This document shows, piece by piece, positions 42,560-56,500 of a stretch of DNA of 64,000 nucleotides. Source of the DNA: Diospyros lotus. Taxonomy: Eukaryota > Streptophyta > Magnoliopsida > Ericales > Ebenaceae. The notes under the pieces are model-generated. The model was not told where the DNA came from and made no database searches. It saw only the letters and a program-made list of their open reading frames with translations. The DNA lies in NCBI RefSeq assembly GCF_014633365.1, contig NC_068338.1, forward strand, positions 26,972,291 through 27,036,290. Reading direction: 5' to 3'. Each line of letters starts with the position of its first letter. The stretch's first letter is position 1. The position numbers and the translations under genes are program-made.

Positions 42560-45500
42560 TCAAAACAAAGAGAAACTTTTACGATGCCCAGAATGGTTGG
42601 AAGGCTGTTGCTGCTCAACTGACGACCCTCTTGGTGTGGGTCCTGTGCTTTCGACAATGTCAGGTTGAGCATCAGATGATCTCGGGTGGGGATTGCAACC
42701 CATCCTCCGAGCAACAAGGCGAGGAGAATTAAGAGAACTATTCGACTTGCTTACCCTTTTCATCTCTTGCTTTATTTTGCTAAATTCTTCTTCAAGTTCT
42801 CCAACTCTTGACCTCATGTTCTCCATGTCCACTTTCAAAACCTGGTTCTCACGTACCACCGACACCCATCCATCTCTCTGTATGATCTGACCTGCTGTGT
42901 CACCTGGGATGTTCATTGGACCTGCAGGAGCTGTTTCAGGATCTAAAACATGGAGGTAGCCTGCTAAAGCTTTTCTCAATTGCAACTGCTCAAAGAAGAG
43001 GACTTGAAGAATAACCCTGAGTGGCAACCTTTCATTTTGTGATGCATGTGCGCAAGCATCAATAGAGAGCTTCTGGAAGTCAATGATGTTGCACAGTTGT
43101 TCCTTTTCTCTTTCTGGGAGCCAAGGGTGTGCCTGCACTATGCAATTACTTATGGTAAACTTCAAATCCAACAATTTTTTTTCTTTTACTAATTAATTAA
43201 GTAGAAGAAGCATTCATAAATGACCACCCAAACATATCTGGGGTCGTCAATTGCTAACTGGTGAAACAAAGTCAATTACTTGATAAGCAAAGAAAGCTGA
43301 CAGCATGATAGTCTTAAACAAAGGTCAAAGCCAACGGGGACCAAAGAAATTAAACAGAAACGCTGCCAGGCAAACAATGTTAGGATCAACAATATACGCC
43401 TTAAGCTTTTTTACATGAGACTCTGGTACAAGAGAACTGAACTTGGTCAGTCAATTCACAGACTATGTTCACTTTGTTCAGATTAACGAAGACTGCAATG
43501 ATCTAAAATGGTATTTTGACTTGTGTGTGTTGGAAGCATTGCATTTTGCATAGCATTTCAGGGCACCTATTAATCCTCCAGCATATTTACTTGTATACAC
43601 AAAAAAGTCATTGAATGAAACAGAAACCAAAATTTAACCACTCAAACAGGCTATACTTGGTTGGAAGAAAGTCAATTGATTCAAACCTTAAAGTAAATGT
43701 CGAGTGCTCTGTATAACCCATCATGGAAAGATCTTGAGGATTCTGGAAGGGCCTCCGCAAGCAGCCGTATTTTTCCAGGTTTCAAGTTCACATCAGAAGC
43801 AACCTCAGCAATATAACCATCAATCAGTTTTGCAACTTTCTTCAATGGTTCAGATGATGGTGATGCTTCTGCGTCAAAGGAGGGTGGAGAAAATGAAGAT
43901 ACACCCGGTTCTACAGATGTAAAATGATGAATAATCCGCTCAACACAGTCGGTATTATACAAAGTATCAGAATCTGAATAATTAGGTATCAGCAGACTAT
44001 CAAGAGTGGCAAGTTCCAGTTGCATTCCTATTTTCCTCTCTAAAGAGTCTTGGCATGTATCATTAACACCTAATATCAATGCAACACGAAGAAGTCCTAA
44101 CAGAAACCGGCAATAAGATTTCCCCTTCTTTTCAGGCAGTAGCTTTACAATGCTTTCCAATAGTGCCTTTTGATTTACAACTGCGGGTGTCATGCTAAAA
44201 CTTGCTACTGTTCTAGTTTTGGTACTTTGTCCACCCTGCCATCGCCCCAAACCTGGAAGGTATTTTTTAGTATAATACATTATAGCACCTGCCAAGTTTT
44301 CCGGTCTTATACCTCTTGCTTCCATAGTCTGAATAAGTCTCTTAAACAAATGCACACTGAGATAAGAGATATCTTCAAACCACCAGTCTGATTCGGAGCT
44401 TCGTATTCTGGCACCAGTGTTTATTCCATTCCACAGAATACTTCCTCCCGGACTCTGTAAGCTACCATACATCATCATAGGCCATCCAAACAAACTAGGA
44501 TCTGTACAAACCATCATAGATATAGCATTCAAACATTTGTTAATGATCTGAAGCTCATCAGCTCTTGTTATCACAGGCTCAGAACTTTGAAGAGCCAAAA
44601 CACAATCCTTCCAGTTTCGGAGCACATTGCTATGAAAGAAACTTTCTGACCTGGAAAGCAAGTTATCTTCTCCATACTCATCAGTCATTTCAAGATAGTC
44701 TGCTGCACAATACACTGCTATTATGTTTTTAGCTGTAAATTCCATCCGAACCCCATAGCAGACTTTAGCAGCAAGCAAGAAAATGTCAGCTCCTCCAGGG
44801 AATCCTTCTAGGGTAATTCTGAAAGTTCCGTCATGTATATTTTGAGATTCTTCAATTGCTTTAGCTATCTTCCCACATTTTGATGTAAGTGGAAACTAGA
44901 GACACAGATTTAAAAATAAAAATTAAAAAAATAAAAACTTGAAATAAGTCTATAAAAAATAGAGTACGGTCTTTATCATATTATAAAATGTAACAGCACA
45001 TGTAGCATAACATGTAAAGTAAGGAAGACATGACAATTCTCTTCCAACATTTCATAAACATATAATCAACTAAAAGTCTATGGAAATATCAGATTTAAGG
45101 ATGGAAAATAGAGTGACAAATGAAAATTCTTTTCCTTTTCAACAGTAAAATAAAACTAAGAAATTTTCAAATATATGTCTATTGATCCTCCCTCACTTAT
45201 ATTTCAAATTTTTGTGATTAAATTTTGAATTGATAATCTTAAGTTCCACAACTTTTATAACTAGAGTTTTTTAGAGAATTTATGCTATGATTTTTTAATC
45301 ATGCCTCCTATGATGTCAAATGTGAGTTATTCATATGCATACACATCAGTATATAATTTGTGACTCTATATGGTTTATCCTTGTTTTGTTTACTTTTATA
45401 AGATACTTTTGTGGTAAAATGAAAATTTTTAGCAAAACTATTAACATGCATAAAAATATGTACAATATCATTCTAGGGTTGGGAAAAAAGGAAAAGCAGT

Positions 45501-48500
45501 AGAGGCAGTGGATCTTTGCACAGAGAGAGAGAGAGAGAGAGATGTGGCAGTGGCTCACAGAGGCCATGAAAGGGAGAGCTGTGATGGCACTCTTAATTTT
45601 CACATAAGGTTTTTGCTGACCCTGCTGACCACTTCTAGCTAGCAACTGATGCCCATATTTGGCCTGAGGCTCAAGGAAGGAGGAAGAGGAAGAAAAGGGA
45701 TTTTTTAGCCTGCAAGGGTGGTAAAAGAGAGGGAAAAGAACTTGGGAAAGCAACACCGTTGCTTAATAAGGAAAACGGTGTTTTAAATTTTTTTCCAATG
45801 AGATAAATTAAATTGTTAACTTTAAAAATTGACTACTTAGGTTTTTTGATGAATAGATATTTATTTTAATTTTAATTATAGGAAATTTTAGCTCTAGAAG
45901 TAGATTTTTATTAACATGCTGTTTAACATCATGAATCACATTAGAAGTCACCTATTTTTTTTTTTTTGTGAATACTTAAGGATGTCATTCAATTTTCAGG
46001 AGAGTAACTTGCCTTGCTAGTATGTGTTTTTTAAAAATGTTTTCATGCATAACTGTTCGTAAGGATTTCTGCATCGAGTAATATGACAGATCTCAAATTA
46101 TGTTATTATACAAAAACCGATTCATTACTCATAAAAAATGTACAAAAAACATTATTTATGCCATGGTTTGAGAACTCCACTAGAAAATTTGAATTTTCTA
46201 ATAAAAATTTGCTGAGATTTTGTTTAATGAAGTATATTGTTTTCATCAATAGTATTAGTATATTGATATTGTACTACAGACCATATTAGAAAAGTCTAGA
46301 GAAAATTTTCGATATTGCGGGAAGCATCATGATGTGTCTAGCAACTAGGAAAAAATTTCAACCGTTGTGACGGTGATCAGATGACTAGTTTTCAAGTTAG
46401 AGGAAAAGTTTTGACCATTGTGGCAGTGACGTGATGATTTCAATCAGATAAGACCCAGTCAGCACTTGTCCAGTAGACCTATCATTGCTCAATGAGATAA
46501 TATTTGGTATTTATGTTCTGATGTGATTATTATTAGCTTTTTGAGATATTACTTTATTACTATGCTGACATCTTTTGACATATGAATTTTACAATGTTGC
46601 TTACTACACCACTACACAAGAAAAACATTGCAAACAAACATGTATCCGTTTGTATTTATTTATCATATGATTACAATAACCTGTATTCAACTAGTGTATA
46701 TTAATTCCTGCAAAGGTTATTACTTACTAAACTGTAAATGCATTCCTCATCTTTAACCAATTAAAGTGAGTAGGAGTGGCATTAGATTTGGGCAGTAGAG
46801 CTGGAACCATTATGCCATAACCTTGATTTTAAGATTTTTGTATTTTATTATGGTTGTAATGTTAGCTTATCAGAAATTGTTATTTGTTTAGAAGATTTAC
46901 TAAGAAGAAGGATTGGGGGATGATCGTATTTGTACACAACCTTCCCTTGATTTTTTTTTTTTTTTTTAATTTTTAGAAACGAAATCCATAGAATATCATA
47001 ATGAGATTGCTATGAGGATTGCTGGAACAGCAACACAAGAAAACCATTCCAATATGCATTTCTTATGATTTAATATTGGAGAAAACATGAGACAAAAATC
47101 AGATTTTGTACTAAAATAATAAAAAAGGATTAGGAATTCAGGTTAAAGGTTTCATAAAGAGCATGGCCAAAACGAATGTGGTTTAGGTGGGCAGAATGTA
47201 CTTATGGTGTACAATTTAACAAGTCGGTATGAACATTGTCCTTTGTAGTAATTAGGATATAGGGACATTGAGTTGCACATTGCCTTGGCATGATATATTT
47301 CAAGGAAAAGTACTTCCATAAGATCCAATGTAGGACTTCAAATTCTATTTTTTGATATCAGAATATTTCTTTTGGGGGAGGGGGCAGCAGAAAGAAGGAA
47401 AGGAAGGGACATCAGCAACTCCATAACTGGATTACTGACATGCTCATAATGATCAAGGTTTTAATATGTACTCACACTACTTTATCATCGTTATCATCGC
47501 AGGGCTTAATTCCACTAGGTTGGGCCAGCTAATCATTGTATTTTATCAGTAAAGAGTACACAATAAGAGCTCTATGACACTCACACACACACAAAACTCC
47601 CTTCCTTCTTCCAGACTTCAATCCCCTATGAGGCCAAAGATTTTAAATTTTTAATGCACCAATAACTGTCAGGGCAAATGAGAAAGAGGTGAAGTTGATA
47701 GTAGAAAAATGTGCTGAAAATTTTTGATAGAATTTTATTAGAGAGAAGTTTGAAAATATAGCTAAAGAAAACACACAGCATCAAATTAAACCATTATTTC
47801 AAACAAAATAGTCATAAGAACTTTATGAACTATGGCTTCTCCAGATATTTACTGACTACATTTTAACATTTAAAATGAGTTCAATTTTGACAAACGTTGG
47901 GAATTCATATTGGAGACCAGAAACATGCACAATTAGCAAGAACAGAAAATCCAAGAATCTAAAGAAAGGAAAAATCTACAAAAGGCTCATCCCAAAAATT
48001 TTGGAAGGTGGACTAGCAAAGAAGATTAACATCCTTAATAGCATATATTTCTATCTTTAAAAGACAACACAGAGACACTAACCTTGTGCAGATGAAAATT
48101 TGCTCCATCTACAGATACGGTGACATCGCTTGGCAAACCTGCATTGCAGAACCTGTCACAACCATAAGAGATTTACATCACACGCCTCAGTTTGAATTCA
48201 AATTGATAATAACTTAATAAATTTGATCGGCCCAAAAAACAATCTCTTTGGAACAAGGTTCCTTTCCACTGCAAGCAGTTTCCAGAACTATCCATAGCCA
48301 GAATTTCAGGTGGGTCCTATATATGAGAGATGTTCCCAGATGAACCTTGCGGTGACAGATTTAAAAAGAAACTTCGAACACTAGAGAGAATTATTTCCTC
48401 ACTCCCTGTGTCAACTGTAGAAGAACCCACCAGCAATATACGTCCATTCATGAAGCTCACATTTGGCAGGGTAGTTTCATCTTAAACTACTAATCAGAAG

Positions 48501-48648
48501 AATATTTATTTTATTTAAACTCGAAGCATCGATTGTAACTTGTAAGATTTGAAGCTAAATGAAAGAATTGAGAAAAGGAGTAGGGACAGAGGAAATACCA
48601 GTCGTTTCCCTCACGGTTGAACGCAGAAGCCTTCCCAGCAGGAGCCAT
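42560..48648 (-). CDS. BTB/POZ domain, NPH3-family protein
   Basis: Four exons join to 633 residues: 48599-48648, 48083-48152, 43687-44895, 42560-43132; all junctions are GT-AG and in phase. The start MAPAGKASAFNREGNDWFC leads into a BTB/POZ fold (residues about 24-125; LPSDVTVSV, FHLHKFPLTSKCGK, AAKVCYGV, AADYLEMTDEYGEDNL). The NPH3 domain (about 210-480) begins DWWFEDISYLSVHLFKRLIQ and contains LLPEKKGKSYCRFLLGLLRV and the signature DGLYRALDIYFKAHPWL spanning the last junction. A coiled coil follows (about 530-570; ENQVLKVDMENMRSRV) and the protein ends HRKSFSLF. The family acts as substrate adaptors of CUL3 ubiquitin ligases or plasma-membrane signalling partners (phototropism, auxin). Which member this is I cannot say. 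Length is normal and no lesions were seen. Confidence 0.92.
44896..48082 (-). other. Intron 2 of the NPH3 gene, 3.2 kb
   Basis: AT-rich. It contains a GA/AG run at 45520-45541 beside a more GC-balanced 250-bp segment (45480-45760) with an open 136-codon frame lacking family resemblance, and a LINE tail in reverse (47483-47540). Intron 1 (48153-48598) and intron 3 (43133-43686) show nothing. Confidence 0.7.
47483..47540 (-). repeat. LINE 3'-end fragment, reverse
   Basis: TATCATCGTTATCATCGCAG, then GGCTTAATTCCACTAGGTTG and GGCCAGCTAAT. The complement is the plant LINE end (…CCAACCTAGTGGAATTAAGCC…). Confidence 0.5.
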
Positions 48649-48899
48649 GGTTGACCCAATAAATCACACAACTTTCCCTCTCTTTAACAGAGTCCAATTC
48701 AACCGGAAACATCAAATTCTAACACCACATCAACAAATTGATGGATACCCACAAAAGAAAAATCAATCTTTGGAATTGGTCAAATCCCAGTCCTATGTGT
48801 GGTTAAATTAGAAGAGCAGGCGGAGGAGCGGAGAGAGAGTGAAGCAATGAGAGTAGGGGCTTTACAGCTAAGCCCTGTGCGTGCATATAAAAAAAAGCC

Positions 48900-51800
48900 G
48901 AACTTGATGCCACTAACAAATCCAACAATCATCCAACAGCAACAACATTAACAGAGAGCCCTGACCCAGCCGGCATGGACCATAACAATAATTTTTGAAA
49001 AGGAAACGCGCAGATCACGACAACCCACGACCCCCTTTAACTTGTTGAAGCAGTAAGTGGTATACGAAATTCGAAAAACACATACTTTGCATACGTACGA
49101 TTAATATAATTAGGTTGTGGAAGAAGCTTCACTGCTTCAGGCCGGCCGCGGGCTGGAAAGAAGCAGAGACACGAAGACATGGGTAATGATGATTGCTTAA
49201 ATAGAGCGAGATGCTGGACATCATAGCGGTTCGTCTGGGCGGGGCTTTTTGCCGAACACCTCGGGTGCAATAATCGAGGACCGCGTGGAACCAATGAGTC
49301 GGGGCGTTTCTAAAATACATCGGGGCTTTTTTAGCTAATGAAAATGGAATCAAGTTGACAAATGAAATGGAATCAAATTGAGGGAAATGACAAAACAGTA
49401 AAATAGAAAATAAAATATATTACTTATAAAATGAAAGGATAGAATGTGGAAAATAAAGGGCACAATTAAACTTCTAAAAAATGATTAAAAAATACCACTA
49501 ACCTCAAATTATACTTCCTAAAATACCATTCATTGGATCTTTTATGTTAACACAAAATAGTTAGTTGAACCGCCCATTCAACAATTCTTACTTTGGGGCA
49601 AATTCTAATGCAAGTTAAGGTAGTATTATTATTTTTTTGAAAATAAAAATATGTCAAGAGAAAACAAAAATCCACATCCAAAGTTGTTTTGACTCAGTCA
49701 CTACTTATCTTTGCTTCTTTAATAGTAATAATAATAATAATAATCATAAAAGAAAGTGAGGAGACAAGTCTTGGTAGGATTTGATTTGATTGGCATTTCT
49801 TATCAGAACACTTTGACTCAATGCATCCAATTCCAACCAACGTTTCGTCTTCTCTCCTACGTCTCACTGTTCAATTCACTAATCACCCTCTGTATAACAA
49901 ACAAGGCCATCCATCAACTACAGATAGCCTATCTCGACAGTCTGAAGAGGAGGCCAGACGTGATTTGGGAATAGTCCTTAATAAACTTGTGGTGTTCGTT
50001 CGGTGTTGATGTTGTTAAGATGGATGTCGATGTGATGATTCGCATCATCTTTAGACAAGCAAGCAAACACCCATTACACTATTGCGAGGAAGCCCTGCCC
50101 TTCCAACTGTCTTTTAAGTTAGTAGCGATAAGGCACGGCAGAATTACATTGCTTTTTTTCTTAGGAAGGAACTTGTAAAGGTTGGGAAGGAAAATTCAGA
50201 GAGTGCTTTCGTTTGCTTCGTACCTCCTATTCTTTTTGAAAGAAATGTGTTATATGATGTCGATGTCTGTTTATTTTGTCATATAAAAAAAATATATTTT
50301 TCTGTACCATTGCTTGAGATCTCTTATTTTGATTATTACTTTGGGACTGATCCACCTAACCCTTTGTCCCTTCTTCGTGCAGAGATTGCCAAAGTTAGCA
50401 ACTTCTTTCACATGCATACCTGTTAGAGTAATATTTGTTAATTAAGATATAGATAAAAAAAAATATAAAATATAAAAAATATATTAAATAATTTTTTTTA
50501 TTATATTTATTAAATATATCTAAAAATGAATCATGTGACTTTTTATTTTGAATTTTTCAAATAAATTTATCTCTCATTCCCCTTCAAATAAGTTATTTTA
50601 GATCTTACAAATAAGTTATCTTGATATAATTTTATTTTTTCCATTTTAACAAATTGTACATAATTCAATAATTTATTCTAATGTGACTTTTATGAATTGT
50701 TTGCATTAGTTATGAATTTTTAGCTCTTCTTAATGGTTGGTTCATATCCTAAGGTTATGGCTTGATGGGGATGTTCTTAGTCTGTTGACTTAGGGCATTT
50801 CTAACCCTTAATATCTCCCTTTGTTAGGAATCAACACGACATGTTCTAGTATAATGTTATCAATATATTAAAGAAATTCACATATGGTGGTACGGGTAAA
50901 ATTAATTTTTTTTATGTGCATTAGATATACACAGGGAAAGTAATAAATACACACATCATACACAATTTGAATATTTAAGTTACTCGTTATTTCATTTTAT
51001 GAAATACAATAAATAAATACTTGAAGTCTGATGTCAAGTTAGATACAAAAATCATTTTTATATCGAGACCGAATCCACTCAAGTTGTGGTGTTCCTAGTC
51101 TGTCCACATCTAACTTGCAGTCTGGTATCACTCTATGCACATCTTCCCGTGCTAGCCCAAGAATTCCTTACCATCAGCCCTCGTGTGTCTCTCACATGTG
51201 ACAATCACACACCTATAAAATTACAGAGACAAAAGCAGAAAAAGGACAGAAGAAGCATAAGACAAAGTAGAATTGGTCAAGCAAAAACTTTTTGTTGTTG
51301 TTTCAATTGCCTTTTTCACGTCCAAATTGCTCGCTACCTCCTCCCACATGCCTCTCCAATTTGATGCCGTGTGGAGCACACTAACTCAGGCTAAGGTAGT
51401 ATCAAGAGTCGACTTTTAGTGCTCTAACACGTTTACACTCAGCGTACTGTTGTCATTAACACTTAATGACACATTTGAGACACAATGGACTCATAGTGTT
51501 GATATTAGATACAATACTATACGGTGTGTGATTTTTTAAGTTCATTGTTCACTAGTAACAAATAACACAAAAACCCGTTTAGCATCAGCCAACACCTTAA
51601 CCCATTATAGGAATATCTCCATATCCCAATGATGATTCAAGAGGTTATAAGAAGCGTCTAACAATGGTTCAAGACAATATAGAAGACAGTGATGTCTCAC
51701 TTCAAGTGAACTTATTATAGTTGACGATTATCATGTACTATAATCTTTTCATTACCTAACGTCTCGACTGAACGAGAGTCATAAAATAATAAACTCACAA

Positions 51801-54292
51801 ACTTAGTAACTATGTGTCAAATCTTATTAGTATGAGTAGATGACACATCTAGAAACATATTTCATGATAATCAATTTACCTTGGTTAGGGACTGTCATAT
51901 CACACTAACAGTAGATCACATAGGACATTTATCCCATCAATAACAATAAAGGTAACATATCTTATTCATAAACACATGTTTCCATATACTAGCAATACGA
52001 AATGACATAAATGAATCTCTTTACTTCGCAATTAAATGGTTTGGTCTATTAACAAATCTTGCACACTAATACATAAGACAACTATATTAGTTCAAGTTTA
52101 AGGATTAACTACACTATTGCAACTAGACGACGTGACCATTATCCACAATGCCATGTGATCAGTTATTGGCATTACATTCAGTGTGTTGTTCTTTAACAAT
52201 TATCCACGAGTTTACTAGAAGGCATCCCTATGTCATGTGACATGTGATTCACCACCCTTACCATCAGTAATTCATATTGATAAATATAGTAAACTCTGTA
52301 CTATTTCATACTCGACTAATCAAATTTCACATTCAATTAATCTAAGGATCATGAATCATTTAAGGAGTTATGTCACCAGAGAATTTCATTACATATTCTT
52401 AATACCTTAAGAATAAGATTCTTAAACAGAAGATTTAACAACTCATTCATATAGCAAATTAGAGATTTTATGAATGAAAATAAACTTCTATTTTAGTAAT
52501 ATATATAAAGATATAACAAAAGTATTTATTATAATTCTGCTAAACGTATTTAAATCTAAGCATTAAGGCATATTATACTAACACATATCATTAGCTAGAA
52601 GTATATTAAGATCATTTTCTTTTATAATTTATTCTTCTTTTATGAAAAAAATTATATTTATCATTTCAAAACTACAAAATAATAATCTCATGGATACTAG
52701 TAGAACTCATCTTTTATTCAAATATCAACTGAAAATTTGAGACCTAATAGAGGGATCATGTTCATTTATTAATAATCAGAATATTTAAATATTAAAAATA
52801 ATATATAATTATTATATTTTATCTAAAAAAAAGTGCATTAACTAAAAGAAATCCATTCATTTATTATACGTATTAATATTACAAAATCTAACGCATTCAT
52901 AGACAATTGTCTCCAAGTCTTGTGTCAGGGTTTATGGTTCAAAGGTCAAAATGTCTTTTTTAAGTACTTTGATTACCTCAATTGGGGTAAGAATTCAAAA
53001 GCGACATGGTGTCTGGGCATATAATCTGAAGTTGATATTTGAAACCAAAGTAATTGAAGATGGGGCCACCCCTCACCCTGCCTTCTCACTAACTAAAGAT
53101 GCACAATGCAGATGTACCAATCGAACCCCAGTTTTGTTTTGCTCATTTAACAAATAATGGAAACTGCACTCCTTCAAGGAACACAATGAATGGATAACTT
53201 AATTTATAATTAGTACGTACACTGACTTACTATTTAAGAAATTTATAAAAATCTTTATTAAAGGTCATTTGGTACATGATTATCAGCTTTTAAACCACCC
53301 TTAAATCTTTAAACCATATACGATGTATGACCATTTAAGTCTCCGTTTGAGAGATGCTACCATATTGGGTGAAACTTTTTTTTATATTAAGAAATAAGAT
53401 ATTTCACTTCATAAACCATAATTAAGGGACAGTGGAGAAAGGGGGGGGAGCCTGTCTGTCGATTAGGCATCTTTTATCATACAATGTGTCAAATCAACTA
53501 TTAGCAGAGGATGTGAGGAAGGATCTATATATCTTTGGAGCAATGGTGTGAAGGAAGCAAAGTGACTGCCACTTTTAGAAATTGGTGGCTCTAATAATTA
53601 AAGCGATTGCCACTGAGGGGAGAAAGGAATCAAGAGAGGCAAGAAAGGCCCAACAAGCCGCACCTGCCCAGAAGAAGCCCCAAGCCTCCAAGACCAACTC
53701 AACTCTAAATTCTATAGCTTTTAAACAGCACTGTCACTGTGTATAGATTTTTTACGGGTAATTTTGTATGTTTCCCGGTTGAATGTTTCCCGGTTGATTG
53801 AATCAAATGTTTGGCATCAAACTCAGCTTTCTAGTGACTCTTTAAGAACATCAAACCAGACCAATGTCGTTAGGAAATCCAAGAAACCATAACATTCATT
53901 ATCAGGTTGGGAAAATGGTAGAAGTAGGTTTACATCCAAGTCCAAGGAGTTTTATTTTGAAATTAGGAGCATAATGGTGAAGAGAGAATAGCTTTTCTCT
54001 GCACTACAGTTAAAAGTGAGAGGTTTCCAATAGTCTTTAGGTGATAACTCATTCTTGATAATAAATATAAGATTGTGGGTTTAAATTTTTTAACGTGGTT
54101 AAATATAAATATTTTTTATATTTATATACATATATATATATATATAAATCTATACATGAAGCGCGTAAGAGTTTAATTTTGCTTTTTATTTTTATCAATT
54201 AGTCCCTCTTTCAAGTTTCAACTGTGGGAAACAGTCCCTAGAAATGTAGGTAAAAGGAAAAATAATATATTGGGTAGCCAGTTGGCATCAGG
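48900..54292. other. Intergenic, no gene seen
   Basis: 49040-49330 is locally GC-rich (upstream of the NPH3 gene) with no supported frame. A (TAA)n microsatellite lies at 49727-49745. 51100-52620 has the texture of an old LTR (short evenly mixed motifs, CCCGTTTAGCATCAGCCAA, CTCGACTGAACGAGAG) but no boundaries could be set. The rest is AT-rich. Confidence 0.4.
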
Positions 54293-54365
54293 GCGCCCGT
54301 GGCCTAATGGACAAGGCGTCTGACTTCTAATCAGGCGATTGTGGGTTCGAGTCCCACCGGGCGTG
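54293..54365 (+). tRNA. trnR-UCU: tRNA-Arg (anticodon TCT)
   Basis: A 73-base cloverleaf: acceptor GCGCCCG/CGGGCGT (with one G-T pair), D stem GCCT/AGGC, anticodon stem TCTGA/TCAGG with loop CTTCTAA giving anticodon TCT, variable loop of five bases, T stem GTGGG/CCCAC with loop TTCGAGT, discriminator G. No intron and no encoded CCA, as in nuclear plant tRNAs. The A box (TGGCCTAATGG) and B box (GGTTCGAGTCC) promoters are internal. T-runs at about 54379-54393 can terminate RNA polymerase III. It reads Arg AGA codons. Confidence 0.96.
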
Positions 54366-56500
54366 ACTTCCGCTTGATTTTTGCACTTTTTGTAATTTTG
54401 CTTTGCTGGGCAGTCTTTTCTCAGTACAATCACTTGGGGCCTCTTCCCTTCCTTCCCAGAAAATAAAGCCCAAACTATATCAATATATTCATTATGCATG
54501 AAAATGAATAAATGATATTTAAAAAAACAGAAATGTGGAAAAAAAATGTATAAATAAAAAAAATACAGAGATTTTTATTTTTTTGTAAATTACTTTTTAA
54601 TATAGAAAATTATAAAAAAATAATTATTTAATTTTAAAATAAACATAAATTCCATAATGTATTCAAAAAAATTTAAAAATAAATTTCAAAAAAAATTAAA
54701 ACTTTTGAGGTCAGGTGGAAAAAAAATCATTTTAGGTTAAGGACGGAATTTTGATTGAAACGAGGTTTTTATTTGAAAATACGTTTTTGATATTTCTTTA
54801 ATATTATAAAATAGTTTCAAAACTTTTTTTAAAATTATAAAACTAGCCTATAATTTTTTACTTTCTTTACTTTTCAATTTTAAATTTTAAGTTTTGAATT
54901 CATTTTCAGTTTTCTGTTTTACTAGTCTATTTTTAAAAAATTGAAAACGCATATTTCTATCATTTTGAAAATAATTTTTTAATGATATTTTATTTAATAA
55001 ATTTGATTATTCAGTAAATTATAAATATTTAATGTTAATATATTATTAAAAAAATATATGCATTTTAAAGTTAATTAATTTTATAATATTTTTTTCCATT
55101 ATAATAATAAAATATGAATAAATAAATATGTTTTAACTTTAAAGTTTGTTTTGAATGACAACACTAAAAATAACTTTTTATTATTTTGAGTTTTCTTTAC
55201 AATTTTTTTTTTTTTTTTGTTTCAAATAGAACGCGTTTTCATTATTTTAGAAAATCAAAAACTAAAAATAACTTGAAAAGAGTAAAAAGAACGCAACCGC
55301 ATTCAATTTTCAAAACAATACTGATAATTGTTGTTATGGGTATTTTTCGAATCGGCAAGACCAAAGTTATCTCTATAAGGTCGCATGATTGCTAAAGCGC
55401 GAGCTCTGATTACGATAGCAAACGAGCTCCTGGTGATTGCTTTAGCTCGCCAGTCAACCCAATTAGCTCGTAAAAAAGACCACAAAGCAGAATAACCAGA
55501 TTTAATGTTTGCTTGTCCTTATCCGTGGAAACCAGTCCCTACATGATGCGAAACTTTTATTCCCTATGAGATAATAAGGGCACATTGTCCCTCACGATGT
55601 GGCTCCATCGCTTTAAACTTTGTGTAAATTGTAAATATCCCACACTATTAAATAGGGGATCAAAAAACCATTGCAAGCACATGATGATAAAAAAAAATAC
55701 ATACTGTCACTCTACAAAAATGATCAGAGAGCAGTTGTGGACTAGGTTTCATTACGACCAAACCACGAAAAAATTCCTATGCATTGTCTATTTGATTTTT
55801 ACCATTACTTCCACAACCTTACACTCGGAACATTCTATCAGTACGGCCGACGAATCACAATCGATCAAATCAAATTGTCGACAATTGTAAATCAATATTT
55901 TAAATCTAGATCACACGAAAATAAAAATAAAAAATAGATATGATATGAAATGAAAATGGAAAAACATTATTTTTTTAAAAAAAATAAGAAACAGGGACTT
56001 GTGGGAAACGTATAAATAAAAAGATATAAAGACTTTTTTATAAATATATTTTTTAATATAAAAAATAGTTATTCAATATAAAAATAAACATAAATTTCAT
56101 AATATATTTAAATAAATTTTAAAAATAATACTTTTCTAATATTACAAAAAAAATGAATTATAGACGAATTATTTTTATTTTTATTCATGAATCAGTATTG
56201 TCTTAATATTATAAAATGATCATGAAAAATTTATAAAATTATAAAATGACTCGAAAACGTTTCTTGATATTTCAAAAATGAAAACGTTTCGGAATCGCTA
56301 GAACGATGCCCCAAAAAATTTCTGTGCATCATAGCTTTGGGTAGTTGGGTGATTTTGTACCATCAAACACAAACAGAAAAGAGATTTGTATTACCCACAA
56401 AATATCATTATATATAATAACTTTAAGGCCTTTTTTCCGACTAATAATAATTATATAATAACAGCAGAGATGTAAACTAAACTAATCCTACATTAATCCT
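54366..56500. other. Intergenic, no gene seen apart from a MITE-like copy
   Basis: AT-rich. The segment 55180-55300 is listed separately. Frames at 55186-55395 and 55585-55890 lack resemblance to anything. Confidence 0.5.
55180..55300. repeat. MITE-like element, copy 2 (right part)
   Basis: TTTTGAGTTTTCTTTACAA followed by T-run, TTTTCATTATTTTAGAAAA, AAAAACTAAAAATAACTTG and AAAGAGTAAAAAGAACG. This parallels 11450-11580 in order and spacing. The left end is not clear and may reach to about 54840. Confidence 0.5.

Noticed and set aside
45346..45756. 136-codon frame inside NPH3 intron 2, also considered as a microRNA precursor
   Set aside because: No known protein family, no fold-back of sufficient quality and no known mature microRNA sequence seen by eye; the GA run explains part of the openness.
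49037..49353. Two minus-strand frames (85 and 74 codons) upstream of the NPH3 gene
   Set aside because: Locally GC-rich promoter-side DNA; the frames overlap each other and show no conserved motif.
51100..52620. Possible old LTR
   Set aside because: Texture is suggestive, but no TG...CA boundaries, primer site or second copy could be identified.
54218..54499. 93-codon minus-strand frame with a PGGTRTHNRLIRSQ-like segment
   Set aside because: It is the complement of the tRNA-Arg gene; this false peptide is a known annotation artefact.
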